This document shows positions 1 through 7,992 of a DNA stretch of 12,965 nt, piece by piece. The position numbers were made by a program, and so were the translations under genes. The stretch lies in assembly GCA_964629645.1 (NCBI GenBank), contig CAZVSU010000073.1:1-12965 (forward strand). Direction: 5' to 3'. Below the pieces are notes generated by a model. The model worked only from the letters and a program-made list of their open reading frames with translations. It had not been told where the DNA came from and did no database searches. Positions within the stretch are counted from its first letter, which is position 1. Every line of letters starts with the position of its first letter. The stretch is from JAAKFL01 sp964629645 (GTDB lineage Bacteria > Chlamydiota > Chlamydiia > Chlamydiales > SLFE01).

Positions 1-15
1 ACCAACGTAACACAC

Positions 16-56
16 ATTCGATTATAAGTAAAAACTTTATTAACTAAGTACTAGAT
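16..56 (-). repeat. Left copy of 41-bp inverted repeat
   Basis: Read on the minus strand, this begins ATCTAGTACTTAG and ends AATAAAGTTTTT. These 27 bases (30-56) match 12857-12883 of the plus strand perfectly, and a degenerate extension reaches a shared TCGAAT block at the same spacing. The element lies 3' of ftsH and is oriented with it. It contains a weak AU-rich dyad (ACTTA/TAAAGT) running into T5. It may be a dispersed 3'-end repeat, but its family is not recognised. Confidence 0.75.
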
Positions 57-147
57 GCCTGGAGACATGAAATCGCCCTCATCATGACCTCCTGCAGGGC
101 TTGAAATGTGTCGCCTGTCAGGTTTTTCTTGGGCGATCTTGGAAACC

Positions 148-159
148 GACGTCCCCTAG
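148..159 (-). repeat. Short copy of CTAGGGGACGTC motif
   Basis: The minus strand reads CTAGGGGACGTC, identical over 12 bases to the left arm of the large hairpin at 11237-11248. The following bases differ, so this is only a core or half copy. It lies between the ftsH terminator and the left end repeat. Confidence 0.45.
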
Positions 160-205
160 ACAGGAGCTTAAGTTTCGCATATATCCATTCACATCGAGAC
201 TCTCT

Positions 206-239
206 AAAAAAACGTCAGCACGATCAGGGCACACTCACG
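206..239 (-). terminator. Intrinsic terminator of ftsH
   Basis: On the minus strand, just after the ftsH stop, CGTGAGTGTG (239-230) can pair with CGTGCTGACG (222-213). That gives nine pairs, three of them G-U, with one mismatch and a 7-base loop, followed immediately by seven T (212-206). The hairpin begins four bases past the stop codon. The layout is that of a rho-independent terminator; it was assessed by eye only. Confidence 0.65.
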
Positions 240-242
240 GAA

Positions 243-3011
243 TTAAGCCGTCGCGTTGTTTTCCTGATTATGAAGAGGCTTCGGAGAATGGGATTCTGTT
301 TCTTCCTCTTCACCTTCTTCCTCCGGTGGTGGTGGTGGAACCGGGTTTTTGTGAAGCTCTTCTTGTTTTTTCAGTCGAACCTTTTTCGCGGTATCGTCCC
401 AACGGTCTTCCATGATCATTTTGAGATCTTCGGCATCCAGTGTTTCATATTCAATGAGAAGCTTAGCCATCAGCTCAACTTTTTCACGATTATTTTTGAT
501 GATACGCACCGCAGTACTGTTGGCCTCATTCATGATCGTCAGGACTTCCTCGTCGATCGCTTGTGCGGTCGCTTCAGAATATTTTTTCTCGTGATAGCCT
601 TGTATTCCAAGGTAAGAGCCTGATTCAGACCTTTCATCATAGGCCACTGCACCAAGTTTGTCACTCATCCCCCATTCGCATACCATACTACGCGCTAGGT
701 GGGTGGCATGCTCAATATCTTGCTTGGCGCCGCTTGAGATGTCTTCAACAAAAATCTCTTCTGCGCACCGCCCTCCCATGAGAATGGCCAGGCGATCAAT
801 GAGCTCTTTCTTCCAGTAGCTGAGCTTGTCCTTTTCAGGCATGAACATTGTTGCGCCAAGAGACATGCCGCGTGGAATGATCGTGACTTTATCGATCGGA
901 TCGCCGTGCTCAACAACAAGGCCGACAATTGTATGACCCGCCTCGTGGTAGGCCGTTGTTTTCTTTTCATACTCGTCAAGCTCTCGTGAGCGGCGCTCTT
1001 TTCCGTACAGAACCTTATCGCGCGCCTCATTAACTTCAGGCATTGTGACGGCGGTCCGTCCCTTTCTCGCCGCGAGAAGCGCTGATTCGTTCAAAATATT
1101 GGCCAAATCAGCACCGGAACAGCCCGGTGTGCCTTTAGCAATCGACGAGAGGTCGACTGAAGTATCCATCTTAATTTTTTTCGCGTGGACTTTCAAAATG
1201 GCAAGGCGGCCTTTGATATCGGGCAATGGGATCGCCACCTGTCTGTCAAAACGGCCGGGTCTCAGCAAGGCCCTATCCAAGACATCGGGGCGGTTTGTCG
1301 CCGCCATAATGATGACCCCCTCGTTTGTCGTGAATCCATCCATCTCCACAAGAAGCTGGTTAAGCGTTTGCTCTCTTTCGTCGTGACCTCCGCCTATTCC
1401 TGCGCCGCGATGACGTCCAACAGCATCGATTTCGTCTATGAAGATAATGCAGGGAGCATTCTTTTTCGCCTGTTCGAACAGGTCTCGAATTCGGCTCGCC
1501 CCAACCCCAACGAACATCTCGACAAAATCAGATCCAGAGATGGAAAAGAAGGGGCGGTCAGCTTCGCCTGCCACAGCTTTTGCGATTAAAGTTTTTCCCG
1601 TTCCCGGTGCGCCGATAGTTAGAACACCTTTTGGGATGCGCCCTCCGAGAGCGGTGAATTTTTTCGGACTCTTTAAGAAGTCCACAATTTCTGTCAGTTC
1701 CTCAAGTGCTTCGTCAACACCTGCCACATCTTTAAATGTGATTTTCTCATCCCCTTGAGGCTGAATAAGTTTTGCGGGTGATTTCCCGAAATTCATGGCG
1801 CTTCCCCCGACGCCTTTCATTTGCCTTGCGAAAAGGAGATAGAGAATCGCTATCACTGAAAGTGCCAAAATAGCAGGGAAGAGATAACTCAAGTATTTTG
1901 GTGGAGGCTCTTCACTTCGGAATCGTTTTTCTAAAACTATATTCAACGGCTGGTCAGGCGCCTTGAAGAAGCCCCCTTTATTCTTTTCAAAATTCTCCCA
2001 TTCGGTTTGGGCGTTTGTAAACCACTGCTGGTAAAGTTCGGGATCCTGACGGGTCAAAGCTCGTGTCGAAATCTCTTTGTTATTGAAGAACCAAACCACA
2101 CCGGAGACACCATTTTGCGCCCTCTCAAGCTGCGCCTCGTTTTCATCGAGTTGAACAAGAAGCTGACTGGCGCGGCTGGCGTCTTCTTTATAGTCTCGGA
2201 CAGATCTCAATTGATTGAGTCTCACACCGTCCACCTCTTGATTGAGCTTAGCGGTGACTTCAGCGAGACTAGCCAGCGCTTTTTGGTAGGTGGACTGTCG
2301 CTTGTCAAGCGATGTGTTGGTATTGTTGATATCCGTCACCGTTTGTTGAAGCTGCCGCAATTGTTGCTTCAGAGGTTCGCTCCCTATCCCGAGAAGGGGC
2401 GACCGGTAATTTTTGATCAGCTCGGCAAGAGATGTGCCGAATGTTTGGAGGGAGGCATCGGTGGGATTTTCTGTGACGGTCCTGAATTCTTGGTTGAGCT
2501 CGCTTAAGCTTGTGACTCCCCTCTTAGTGACGGATTTTATCACAATAGGGCCGTTTTGATCAGCAGCGGTGGTGAAGGTGTCGGTCACGACATACCCGTT
2601 AGCAGGCAGTTTGACGCCCGATAATTGTAAAAATAATGTCGCGGCTTCTTGAATCTTTTCACGGCTTTCCACTAAATCGCCGGCGATCTGCTCTTTTTCA
2701 GCGCTCAAGCGGTGATTTTTATTCAGAAGCTCTAAGAATTTAAAGCGTTTTTTTCCCTCATCAGTCAAGCGGTCCCGAAAACGTCCGCTGAAGGTCACCA
2801 AATTTTCGCTGATAGCCGTTTTGCGATTGTCTTCCGGGACTGTGAGATCGAGGTTGACTAGCGGCTCGAGCTGGTAACTGAACGAGACTTTTGCCGTCTT
2901 GACATCGAGGAAATTTTGCATGAGAAGAATGACAAAAAAAGCGATCACCAGGAGTAAGACAAAATTCCCCGGCATCCCTTTCTTTGTCTCGTTATTGTTA
3001 GAATCGCTCAT
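243..3011 (-). CDS. ftsH: ATP-dependent zinc metalloprotease FtsH, chlamydial long form
   Basis: Membrane-anchored AAA+ protease that degrades misassembled membrane proteins and selected cytosolic substrates. Seen in the 922-residue translation: TM1 about 16-33, an extracytoplasmic domain about 35-373, TM2 about 374-396, Walker A GAPGTGKT 467-474, pore loop F500-V501-G502, Walker B IIFIDEID 522-529, second region of homology ATNRPD...RPGRFDR 571-590, zinc site HEAGH 689-693 and the likely third ligand D765. The C-terminal tail is proline- and acid-rich (PPPPPEEE from about 892). E. coli FtsH is about 644 residues with a much shorter periplasmic part. The extra length lies in the domain between the two membrane segments, of which about 210-300 looks coiled-coil. 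AGG stands five bases before the ATG. The gene has its own promoter and a terminator. Identity is certain; the role of the large domain is unknown. Confidence 0.98.
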   Translation of the reverse strand: MSDSNNNETKKGMPGNFVLLLVIAFFVILLMQNFLDVKTAKVSFSYQLEPLVNLDLTVPEDNRKTAISENLVTFSGRFRDRLTDEGKKRFKFLELLNKNHRLSAEKEQIAGDLVESREKIQEAATLFLQLSGVKLPANGYVVTDTFTTAADQNGPIVIKSVTKRGVTSLSELNQEFRTVTENPTDASLQTFGTSLAELIKNYRSPLLGIGSEPLKQQLRQLQQTVTDINNTNTSLDKRQSTYQKALASLAEVTAKLNQEVDGVRLNQLRSVRDYKEDASRASQLLVQLDENEAQLERAQNGVSGVVWFFNNKEISTRALTRQDPELYQQWFTNAQTEWENFEKNKGGFFKAPDQPLNIVLEKRFRSEEPPPKYLSYLFPAILALSVIAILYLLFARQMKGVGGSAMNFGKSPAKLIQPQGDEKITFKDVAGVDEALEELTEIVDFLKSPKKFTALGGRIPKGVLTIGAPGTGKTLIAKAVAGEADRPFFSISGSDFVEMFVGVGASRIRDLFEQAKKNAPCIIFIDEIDAVGRHRGAGIGGGHDEREQTLNQLLVEMDGFTTNEGVIIMAATNRPDVLDRALLRPGRFDRQVAIPLPDIKGRLAILKVHAKKIKMDTSVDLSSIAKGTPGCSGADLANILNESALLAARKGRTAVTMPEVNEARDKVLYGKERRSRELDEYEKKTTAYHEAGHTIVGLVVEHGDPIDKVTIIPRGMSLGATMFMPEKDKLSYWKKELIDRLAILMGGRCAEEIFVEDISSGAKQDIEHATHLARSMVCEWGMSDKLGAVAYDERSESGSYLGIQGYHEKKYSEATAQAIDEEVLTIMNEANSTAVRIIKNNREKVELMAKLLIEYETLDAEDLKMIMEDRWDDTAKKVRLKKQEELHKNPVPPPPPEEEGEEEETESHSPKPLHNQENNATA

Positions 3012-3056
3012 ATTGACCTACGCCTTAAGTTCCCAATTTAGAGTTGATTAAAGACC

Positions 3057-3085
3057 ATTTTATCACACAAAGAGTTCGCGTTCAA
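3057..3085 (-). promoter_or_regulatory. sigma70-type promoter for ftsH
   Basis: On the minus strand TTGAAC (3085-3080) is separated by exactly 17 bases from TAAAAT (3062-3057). The predicted start would leave a leader of about 40 bases before the ftsH ATG at 3011. This suggests ftsH can be transcribed independently of tilS, although no strong terminator separates them. Confidence 0.6.
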
Positions 3086-3226
3086 TATTAATGCTGTGAA
3101 ACGTGGCCGCAACCTCATGCGCTCAAGCATCCGAAATGTTTACGTTCAATCACTTGTGCAGATAAGCGAAACTCCTCCACTCATACCTTACTAAAAACGA
3201 CTGACTATATCGAGGCAACAAATTTT

Positions 3227-4183
3227 TCACTTTTTTTTAAAAAAAAGACGCTGGCGGCTCACCTTTAAATGTCTGCCGCCTGCTTCAAATTGCTTATCCG
3301 AGACCTTTTCTTGCAAAAGCCGCGCAATGTCCTTGAGCTGTGCGCGTGATAGAGGAAACGCTTCTTCATTGCAGATTTCCTTCACAAGATACTGCCACTC
3401 AAAGAGGTCTTCAGGAGGGGCGCGAGAAAAGTCATAGCAAATGTGAGACTCTTCAACATGTTTTTCGGGGCGCAGCGACGACATTTTTTTGGCTAGATAT
3501 TGATTCAGCGTATGAAACTCATCGGCCAACCGACAAAGCGGCGTAGTGACATTCTTACCAAATTCCTGATTCAAGAAAGGGAGCAAGCGCGCTCTCATCC
3601 TGGCCCTCAGAAAACGAGCGTCTCGATTAGTGGCATCGTCAAACCAACTGACCCCAAGATCCTTTGCGTAGCGCACGATGTCTTGTTTCGGCACTTGAAT
3701 CAACGGACGCCAAAAAGGCACTTCGCTTCGCGTTATCATCGATTTCATTCCGGATAATTTCTCGATTGGGGCCCCTTCGAGCACTCTTTTAAGGACTGTC
3801 TCTGCCTGATCATCTGCGTGGTGGGCAAGCGCGACAGCTTGTGCATCAATTTCTTTAGCCCATTCAATCAAATAGCGAATTCTCTTTTCCCGGCAGTAGT
3901 CCTCTTTGTTCACGCCATCAGGCATGGAACCTAGCACTTTCAGGTGAAAAGGCAGGTTGAGGGACTTGGAGAGATTTTCGAGAGCAAGAGCCTCCCGGCA
4001 GCTAGTGCTTCGCCAGCCGTGGTCGATGTGAGCGAGGTGCAGGCGGCTGTAGTATTGCGGCAGGTCTTGCAGAATAAAAAGAAGCGCTGTTGAATCAACG
4101 CCGCCGGAAAATCCTAGTAAAATCGGACGGGAGGAGTCCGAATGGCGAAATAAAAATGTTTCGACAGCCTTTGTGATTCTCAT
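3227..4183 (-). CDS. tilS: tRNA(Ile)-lysidine synthetase TilS
   Basis: Converts C34 of the CAU anticodon of tRNA-Ile2 to lysidine using ATP and lysine, so that AUA is read as isoleucine; cytosolic. The 318-residue product has the PP-loop SGGVDS at 26-31, the family segment HHADDQAETVLKR at 121-133 and DDATNRDARFLRARMR at 182-197. The frame is open to about 4375, but the ATG at 4183 is preferred: upstream residues do not resemble TilS, and this ATG overlaps the preceding gene's stop as ATGA, indicating translational coupling. About 320 residues is short compared with E. coli TilS (about 430) and fits chlamydial versions as I recall them. The 3' end carries eight T then eight A on either strand, encoding the closing Phe-Phe-Lys-Lys-Lys, a slippage-prone tail. 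Confidence 0.95.
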   Translation of the reverse strand: MRITKAVETFLFRHSDSSRPILLGFSGGVDSTALLFILQDLPQYYSRLHLAHIDHGWRSTSCREALALENLSKSLNLPFHLKVLGSMPDGVNKEDYCREKRIRYLIEWAKEIDAQAVALAHHADDQAETVLKRVLEGAPIEKLSGMKSMITRSEVPFWRPLIQVPKQDIVRYAKDLGVSWFDDATNRDARFLRARMRARLLPFLNQEFGKNVTTPLCRLADEFHTLNQYLAKKMSSLRPEKHVEESHICYDFSRAPPEDLFEWQYLVKEICNEEAFPLSRAQLKDIARLLQEKVSDKQFEAGGRHLKVSRQRLFFKKK

Positions 4184-4497
4184 ATGAAGTAAAAATAGAG
4201 ATAAAACAGGACAAAAAGAAGAGCGGCAAGGACTAAAAAGAAGAAGGGCTGTTGCTGGGGAGCGTTGCACAAGACCTGCTCTTCTCCCGGCGCTTCCGCG
4301 GGTAAATCTTTGTCTTTTGAATGGCGGCGAGAAAAATGAGGCGCCAATTCGGGTATTAATCTGATAGGAAGCCAAGCCGACATCCCCTCTTTCCAGGCAA
4401 AGGTGTCCCGATTGACTCTGCCGTCCCAGAGCAGTTCTTCAAGACTGTAGGGCCCCTCAGGGCCACTGTCGATTTTAATGTACCAGATCCGTTTCAT
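4180..4497 (-). CDS. Small GYF-domain protein with C-terminal membrane anchor
   Basis: A 105-residue protein. Residues 1-50 have the look of a bacterial GYF_2 domain: WYIKIDSGPEGPYSLEEL, then a Gly-Arg-Val turn and TFAWKEGMSAWLP. Residues about 53-83 form a polar linker. Residues 84-105 are a very hydrophobic segment (FFFLVLAALLFVLFYLYFYFI) that ends the chain, so the protein is probably tail-anchored with the GYF domain in the cytosol. GYF domains generally bind proline-rich peptides; the ligand here is unknown. The ATG at 4497 is chosen because the domain starts there; an upstream TTG at 4530 in frame adds 11 unconvincing residues. There is no clear Shine-Dalgarno. It overlaps tilS by four bases, implying co-translation. 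I do not recall an equivalent in the Chlamydiaceae locus. Confidence 0.85.
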   Translation of the reverse strand: MKRIWYIKIDSGPEGPYSLEELLWDGRVNRDTFAWKEGMSAWLPIRLIPELAPHFSRRHSKDKDLPAEAPGEEQVLCNAPQQQPFFFLVLAALLFVLFYLYFYFI

Positions 4498-4510
4498 AAT
4501 TTTAAGAATT

Positions 4511-4540
4511 ATTGTATCATATGAAATCAATTGTCCACAA
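4511..4540 (-). promoter_or_regulatory. Possible promoter for GYF gene and tilS
   Basis: On the minus strand TTGTGG (4540-4535) lies 18 bases before TACAAT (4516-4511). The -10 is good and the -35 weak. If correct, transcription would begin about seven bases before the ATG at 4497, making the message nearly leaderless, which fits the missing Shine-Dalgarno. The same spot holds TTGTCCACA (4531-4539, plus), one base off the DnaA-box consensus. Confidence 0.3.
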
Positions 4541-4610
4541 TTTACAGTTGCAATTAAGAGCCTCCTAGAAAATCGGGTGAAAGAGGTTCAAGAGGCTAGA
4601 TTAAGCAAAG

Positions 4611-5747
4611 ATGATCGTATATCGCTATCTTTTATTTGAGTATTTAAAAGTTCTTGGACTCTGTCTTGTTTCATTTATCGCGATACTGCTGACAACGAGG
4701 CTTGAAGATATCGCCTACTTTGCGTCACTTGGGGGCAAAAGCTGGACGATACTTAAATTTGTGCTCCTCCAAATCCCCTACATCCTCCCCATAGTCCTCC
4801 CTATTGCTAGTCTCGTTTCGGGGATCGTCTTGACCTTAAGACTCAGCCAAACGCAGGAGTTAACGGCTCTTCGGGCGAGCGGCCTTTCCATCTGGAACAT
4901 TCTAAGCCCGGTCTTGATCACTGCCGCCTTCCTCTCAATTGCTAACTTCGCCTTAGTCTCTGAGGTGGCGACCGAATCGGTCCTACAAACACGCCTTTTG
5001 CAACGAGAGATGACGCTTGTGAATCCACTGACACTCATTCAACAAAAGAATTTAATTCGCCACCGCGACCTTTACGTAACAGCCGCCAACCCCGCCCTTT
5101 CCAGAAACGCCATTGAAGGCGCTGCCGTTGCCATATGGAATCAAGACGCCCGGCGAATCAGCTTGGTAACTGCCGAAGAGCTTTCATTCGATGAGCCTCT
5201 GATACGGAGTAAAAATCTCACTTTGTTTTCGAGTTTCAACCCCAACCAAAGAAATCAATACGACAACCTTTATCTCGAAAACATCGCAGACTCTTCTATG
5301 GACGTTGAGGGATTTTCCCTCTACCTCAAACATAAAGCCACCCGCCTTAACGACGACTATTTGAGAATGGGCCTCTTATTATCGTACATCGATTCGCTGA
5401 AGCATAAACTGACCGAGGGAGAATTCAGCACTGTCGACAAAGACATCATGGGTCAAAAGCTGACGAAAGCGAGATCTGAAATCATTCGGCGCTTTTCTAT
5501 GGGACTCACCGTTTTTTCGCTGACGCTGCTTGGCGCCTCTTTCGGCATCACCACAAGCAGGCAGCCCTCTTTTCGAAATTCTTGCTATGTCATCGGCCTC
5601 GCCAGCTTGCTCCTGACATGTATTTTTGCCGCGAAGGCGGCCCATGGCCAGCTTTGGCTTGCAGCGGGCCTCTATTTTATTCCTGAATCAGTCATTATTG
5701 CGCTCTCTGTTTGGAACGTCAACCGCGTGAGCAGGGGAAAGGAATGA
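4611..5747 (+). CDS. lptF: LPS export permease LptF (YjgP/YjgQ family)
   Basis: Inner-membrane subunit of the LptB2FG transporter, which extracts lipopolysaccharide from the outer leaflet of the inner membrane and feeds it to the LptC-LptA bridge. The 378 residues show the family layout: three membrane segments (about 11-29, 50-77, 93-116), a soluble periplasmic region of about 175 residues with the beta-jellyroll position, then three more (about 295-315, 323-341, 346-369). The segment TQELTALRASGLSIWNIL (81-98) is the conserved coupling helix that contacts LptB. Length is close to E. coli LptF (366). It is the first gene of lptF-lptG-alr and overlaps lptG by ATGA. Assignment to LptF rather than LptG rests on order and overall look and could be swapped. 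Confidence 0.9.
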   Translation: MIVYRYLLFEYLKVLGLCLVSFIAILLTTRLEDIAYFASLGGKSWTILKFVLLQIPYILPIVLPIASLVSGIVLTLRLSQTQELTALRASGLSIWNILSPVLITAAFLSIANFALVSEVATESVLQTRLLQREMTLVNPLTLIQQKNLIRHRDLYVTAANPALSRNAIEGAAVAIWNQDARRISLVTAEELSFDEPLIRSKNLTLFSSFNPNQRNQYDNLYLENIADSSMDVEGFSLYLKHKATRLNDDYLRMGLLLSYIDSLKHKLTEGEFSTVDKDIMGQKLTKARSEIIRRFSMGLTVFSLTLLGASFGITTSRQPSFRNSCYVIGLASLLLTCIFAAKAAHGQLWLAAGLYFIPESVIIALSVWNVNRVSRGKE

Positions 5748-6826
5748 TCTTCCGACGTATTTGGGAACGATACTTTTTAAAAGAGATCATGAAAATCTTT
5801 TCTCTTTTTATCTTCTGCTTCTACGGCCTCTACATTTTGATTGATTTTTCTTCACGGAGCGCCACTCATTATGCGGGAAAATTCTCCCTGTTGGAAATGA
5901 TGAAGCTTTATGGATTTATCTTTATTCAAAGAATGGACATCTTAATTTCTTTTGCCCTTATTGTTGCTGCAGTGAAAACCTTTTGCTCATTAAATGTCAG
6001 AAACGAAATTGTGGCTCTCATGAGCTCGGGTGTGAAGCTCAAGAGGCTGATGCGCCCCTTTATATTTGTCGCAGTGGCGTTCGTTGCTTTGATGTATCTC
6101 AACGAACAATTTTTTCAGCCCATTGCCTTTAAGCAGATCAATTATCTGAAAGATCAGCATATGGATGACAGAACTCACTACGACCTCGAAAGAAACATCA
6201 AAAGTCTCGAAGTAGAAGACGAAGGAGAGCTGATCTTTCACGGATACGACTCGGCAAGGAAATCTTTTTTCGATGTCTATTGGATCAAAAATTTCGATGA
6301 GATCTTCCGCATCAAATATCTTTATCCTCATGAAGGAATTCCGCGGGGAAAATTTGTCGATCACTTTCTAAGGTCACCGAATGGGCAGATGCTCCTCGCT
6401 GATTCCAGCGAAACAGTCGACTTCCCTTCGATGAACTTCAATCCTGAACGATTGAGACAATCAATTGTCAATCCGAGGCAAGAATCCTTAACCAGCCTTT
6501 GGCGCCATCTCCCCTCCCACACGGGAAAGCTCGACGATACCGAAGCGCGAACGGTGACCTCTTTTTATCACAAACTGCTCATGCCTTGGCTTTGCCTTTT
6601 GGCAATCATCGGTCCCGCCCCTTATTGCCTCCGCTTCACAAGACAGCTGCCTGTGTTTATGATCTACCTCGTCAGCATGATTGCCCTCGTGACTTTCTAC
6701 CTGATCATGAACTCGGCGCAGATTTTGGGGGAAAATCAAGTCTTTCCTCCCTTTCTTTCTGTCAGCGTTCCTTTTTTAGCTTATTTGGCTTTCTTTTGCT
6801 GGAAATACTGGAACATGGGACGCTAA
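5744..6826 (+). CDS. lptG: LPS export permease LptG (YjgP/YjgQ family)
   Basis: Partner of LptF in the LptB2FG transporter. The 360-residue product has membrane segments at about 13-34, 55-80 and 100-118, a periplasmic domain about 125-270, and segments at about 275-298, 303-325 and 335-354. RNEIVALMSSGVKLKRLMRP (86-105) is the LptB-coupling helix. The ATG at 5744 is chosen because a purine-rich Shine-Dalgarno (AGGGGAAAGGA) abuts it and the ATG overlaps the lptF stop as ATGA; a TTG 33 bases upstream is also open. Length matches E. coli LptG (360). Periplasmic residues diverge strongly from LptF, as usual for this pair. The ATPase LptB is not encoded in this window. Confidence 0.9.
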   Translation: MIFRRIWERYFLKEIMKIFSLFIFCFYGLYILIDFSSRSATHYAGKFSLLEMMKLYGFIFIQRMDILISFALIVAAVKTFCSLNVRNEIVALMSSGVKLKRLMRPFIFVAVAFVALMYLNEQFFQPIAFKQINYLKDQHMDDRTHYDLERNIKSLEVEDEGELIFHGYDSARKSFFDVYWIKNFDEIFRIKYLYPHEGIPRGKFVDHFLRSPNGQMLLADSSETVDFPSMNFNPERLRQSIVNPRQESLTSLWRHLPSHTGKLDDTEARTVTSFYHKLLMPWLCLLAIIGPAPYCLRFTRQLPVFMIYLVSMIALVTFYLIMNSAQILGENQVFPPFLSVSVPFLAYLAFFCWKYWNMGR

Positions 6827-6843
6827 TCAGTTAGTATGTAATA

Positions 6844-7992
6844 ATGAGCGCCATACTATCTTCATCTAAGGGGACGCATCGACAGCTCAATTGCTTGACC
6901 ATTGACTGCCGAGCCATAGGAAGAAATCTCGAGCAATTGAAAGCGTACCTTCCGCAAGGCGTCAAAATGATGGCCATGATCAAAAGCGGGGCCTACGGCA
7001 TTGGCGACTTTCTTCCCCTCACTCATTATCTCGAAAGAAAAGGGATCGATATTTTCGGCCTTGCCTACACCTCTGAGGCCCTCTCGCTTCGTGAATCCGG
7101 CAGTCGAAGCGAACTTGTCGTCATGGCTCCTTTTTTAGAAGACGCTCCGCTCATCGCTCAATATGGACTCCAAGCTGTTGTGAGCGATGAACTGATGATC
7201 GACCATCTCGTTAGGGAATCCGAAAACCCGATAAAAGTGCATTTGCACATTAATACCGGCATGAATCGCCTGGGCTGCCGCGTCGATCATGCCGTCTTTC
7301 TGGCTCAAAAAATTGCCCAGAATCCAAAATTAAAGCTTGAGGGCGTCATGACGCACTTCAGCTGCGCGGAAGATCCAGAGCAAGATCCTTTTACCTACAA
7401 GCAAATTCAGGCTTTTCATAAATGTCTGAGCGCCTTAAAAGCTCTCGATGTGCCGATGCCGTATATCCATACGTCCAATTCCGCCGGGGCTTTGCGTTTT
7501 CATCAGCCGGAATGCAATCTTGTCCGTTTGGGATTATCTCTATACGGCTTCCACCTTTCAAGTGAGATGGAAAGGCGTTTCGCTTTAACACCGGCTCTCT
7601 CTTTGACGTCGACGATCATTGGACTGCACATTTGCGATAGAGGCGAAACTGTCAGCTATGGAAGAACCTATCAAATAAAAAATAATTCGGCTGTTATTGC
7701 TGTGATTCCCTTGGGCTACCACGACGGTTTGCACCGCAATTACAGCAATAAAGGACATGTCTATATCCGGGGGATAAAGGCGCCGCTGGTCGGCACCATC
7801 TGCATGGACCAAGCAATGGTTGATGTCTCTCATATTCCCGGCGTGGCTATTGGAGATGATGTGATGATTTTCGGCCCTCACCAATCCCCTGCGGCTTTTG
7901 CCAGCATGGGAGGCACAATTGCTCACGAGCTCATCAGCTGTTTGGGACCTCGCATCACACGCCGGTTTATCGGTTGCGATGAAAGTGATTAA
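6844..7992 (+). CDS. alr: Alanine racemase (PLP-dependent)
   Basis: Interconverts L- and D-alanine, providing D-Ala for peptidoglycan precursors. The 382 residues fit the family length. Seen: the PLP lysine K47 in IKSGAYGIG (the usual form is VKANAYGHG), NTGMNRLG 137-144, the pyridine-ring arginine R228 in VRLGLSLYG, the second catalytic base Y272 in ETVSYGRTY, GTICMDQAMVDVS 317-329 at the substrate gate, and a C-terminal SCLGPRITRRF. All key catalytic residues are present; the bases around the lysine (S-G for A-N) are atypical. It lies 17 bases after lptG without a visible Shine-Dalgarno or promoter, so it is probably expressed with lptFG. C. trachomatis lacks alr and is thought to use GlyA, so its presence points to a non-Chlamydiaceae lineage. 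The stop overlaps the convergent gene's stop. Confidence 0.96.
   Translation: MSAILSSSKGTHRQLNCLTIDCRAIGRNLEQLKAYLPQGVKMMAMIKSGAYGIGDFLPLTHYLERKGIDIFGLAYTSEALSLRESGSRSELVVMAPFLEDAPLIAQYGLQAVVSDELMIDHLVRESENPIKVHLHINTGMNRLGCRVDHAVFLAQKIAQNPKLKLEGVMTHFSCAEDPEQDPFTYKQIQAFHKCLSALKALDVPMPYIHTSNSAGALRFHQPECNLVRLGLSLYGFHLSSEMERRFALTPALSLTSTIIGLHICDRGETVSYGRTYQIKNNSAVIAVIPLGYHDGLHRNYSNKGHVYIRGIKAPLVGTICMDQAMVDVSHIPGVAIGDDVMIFGPHQSPAAFASMGGTIAHELISCLGPRITRRFIGCDESD

Noticed and set aside
108..623. 171-codon plus frame opposite the ftsH 3' end
   Set aside because: Lies opposite conserved ftsH sequence; its Trp run only mirrors the FtsH poly-proline codons.
2007..2507. 166-codon plus frame opposite the FtsH extracytoplasmic domain
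   Set aside because: Antisense shadow of a certain gene, without ribosome site or promoter.
4184..4375. 64-residue N-terminal extension of TilS
   Set aside because: Overlaps the GYF gene in another frame, has no TilS similarity, and the ATGA overlap marks the real start.
5990..6364. 124-codon minus frame opposite lptG
   Set aside because: Antisense to the periplasmic part of lptG; composition is that of a shadow.
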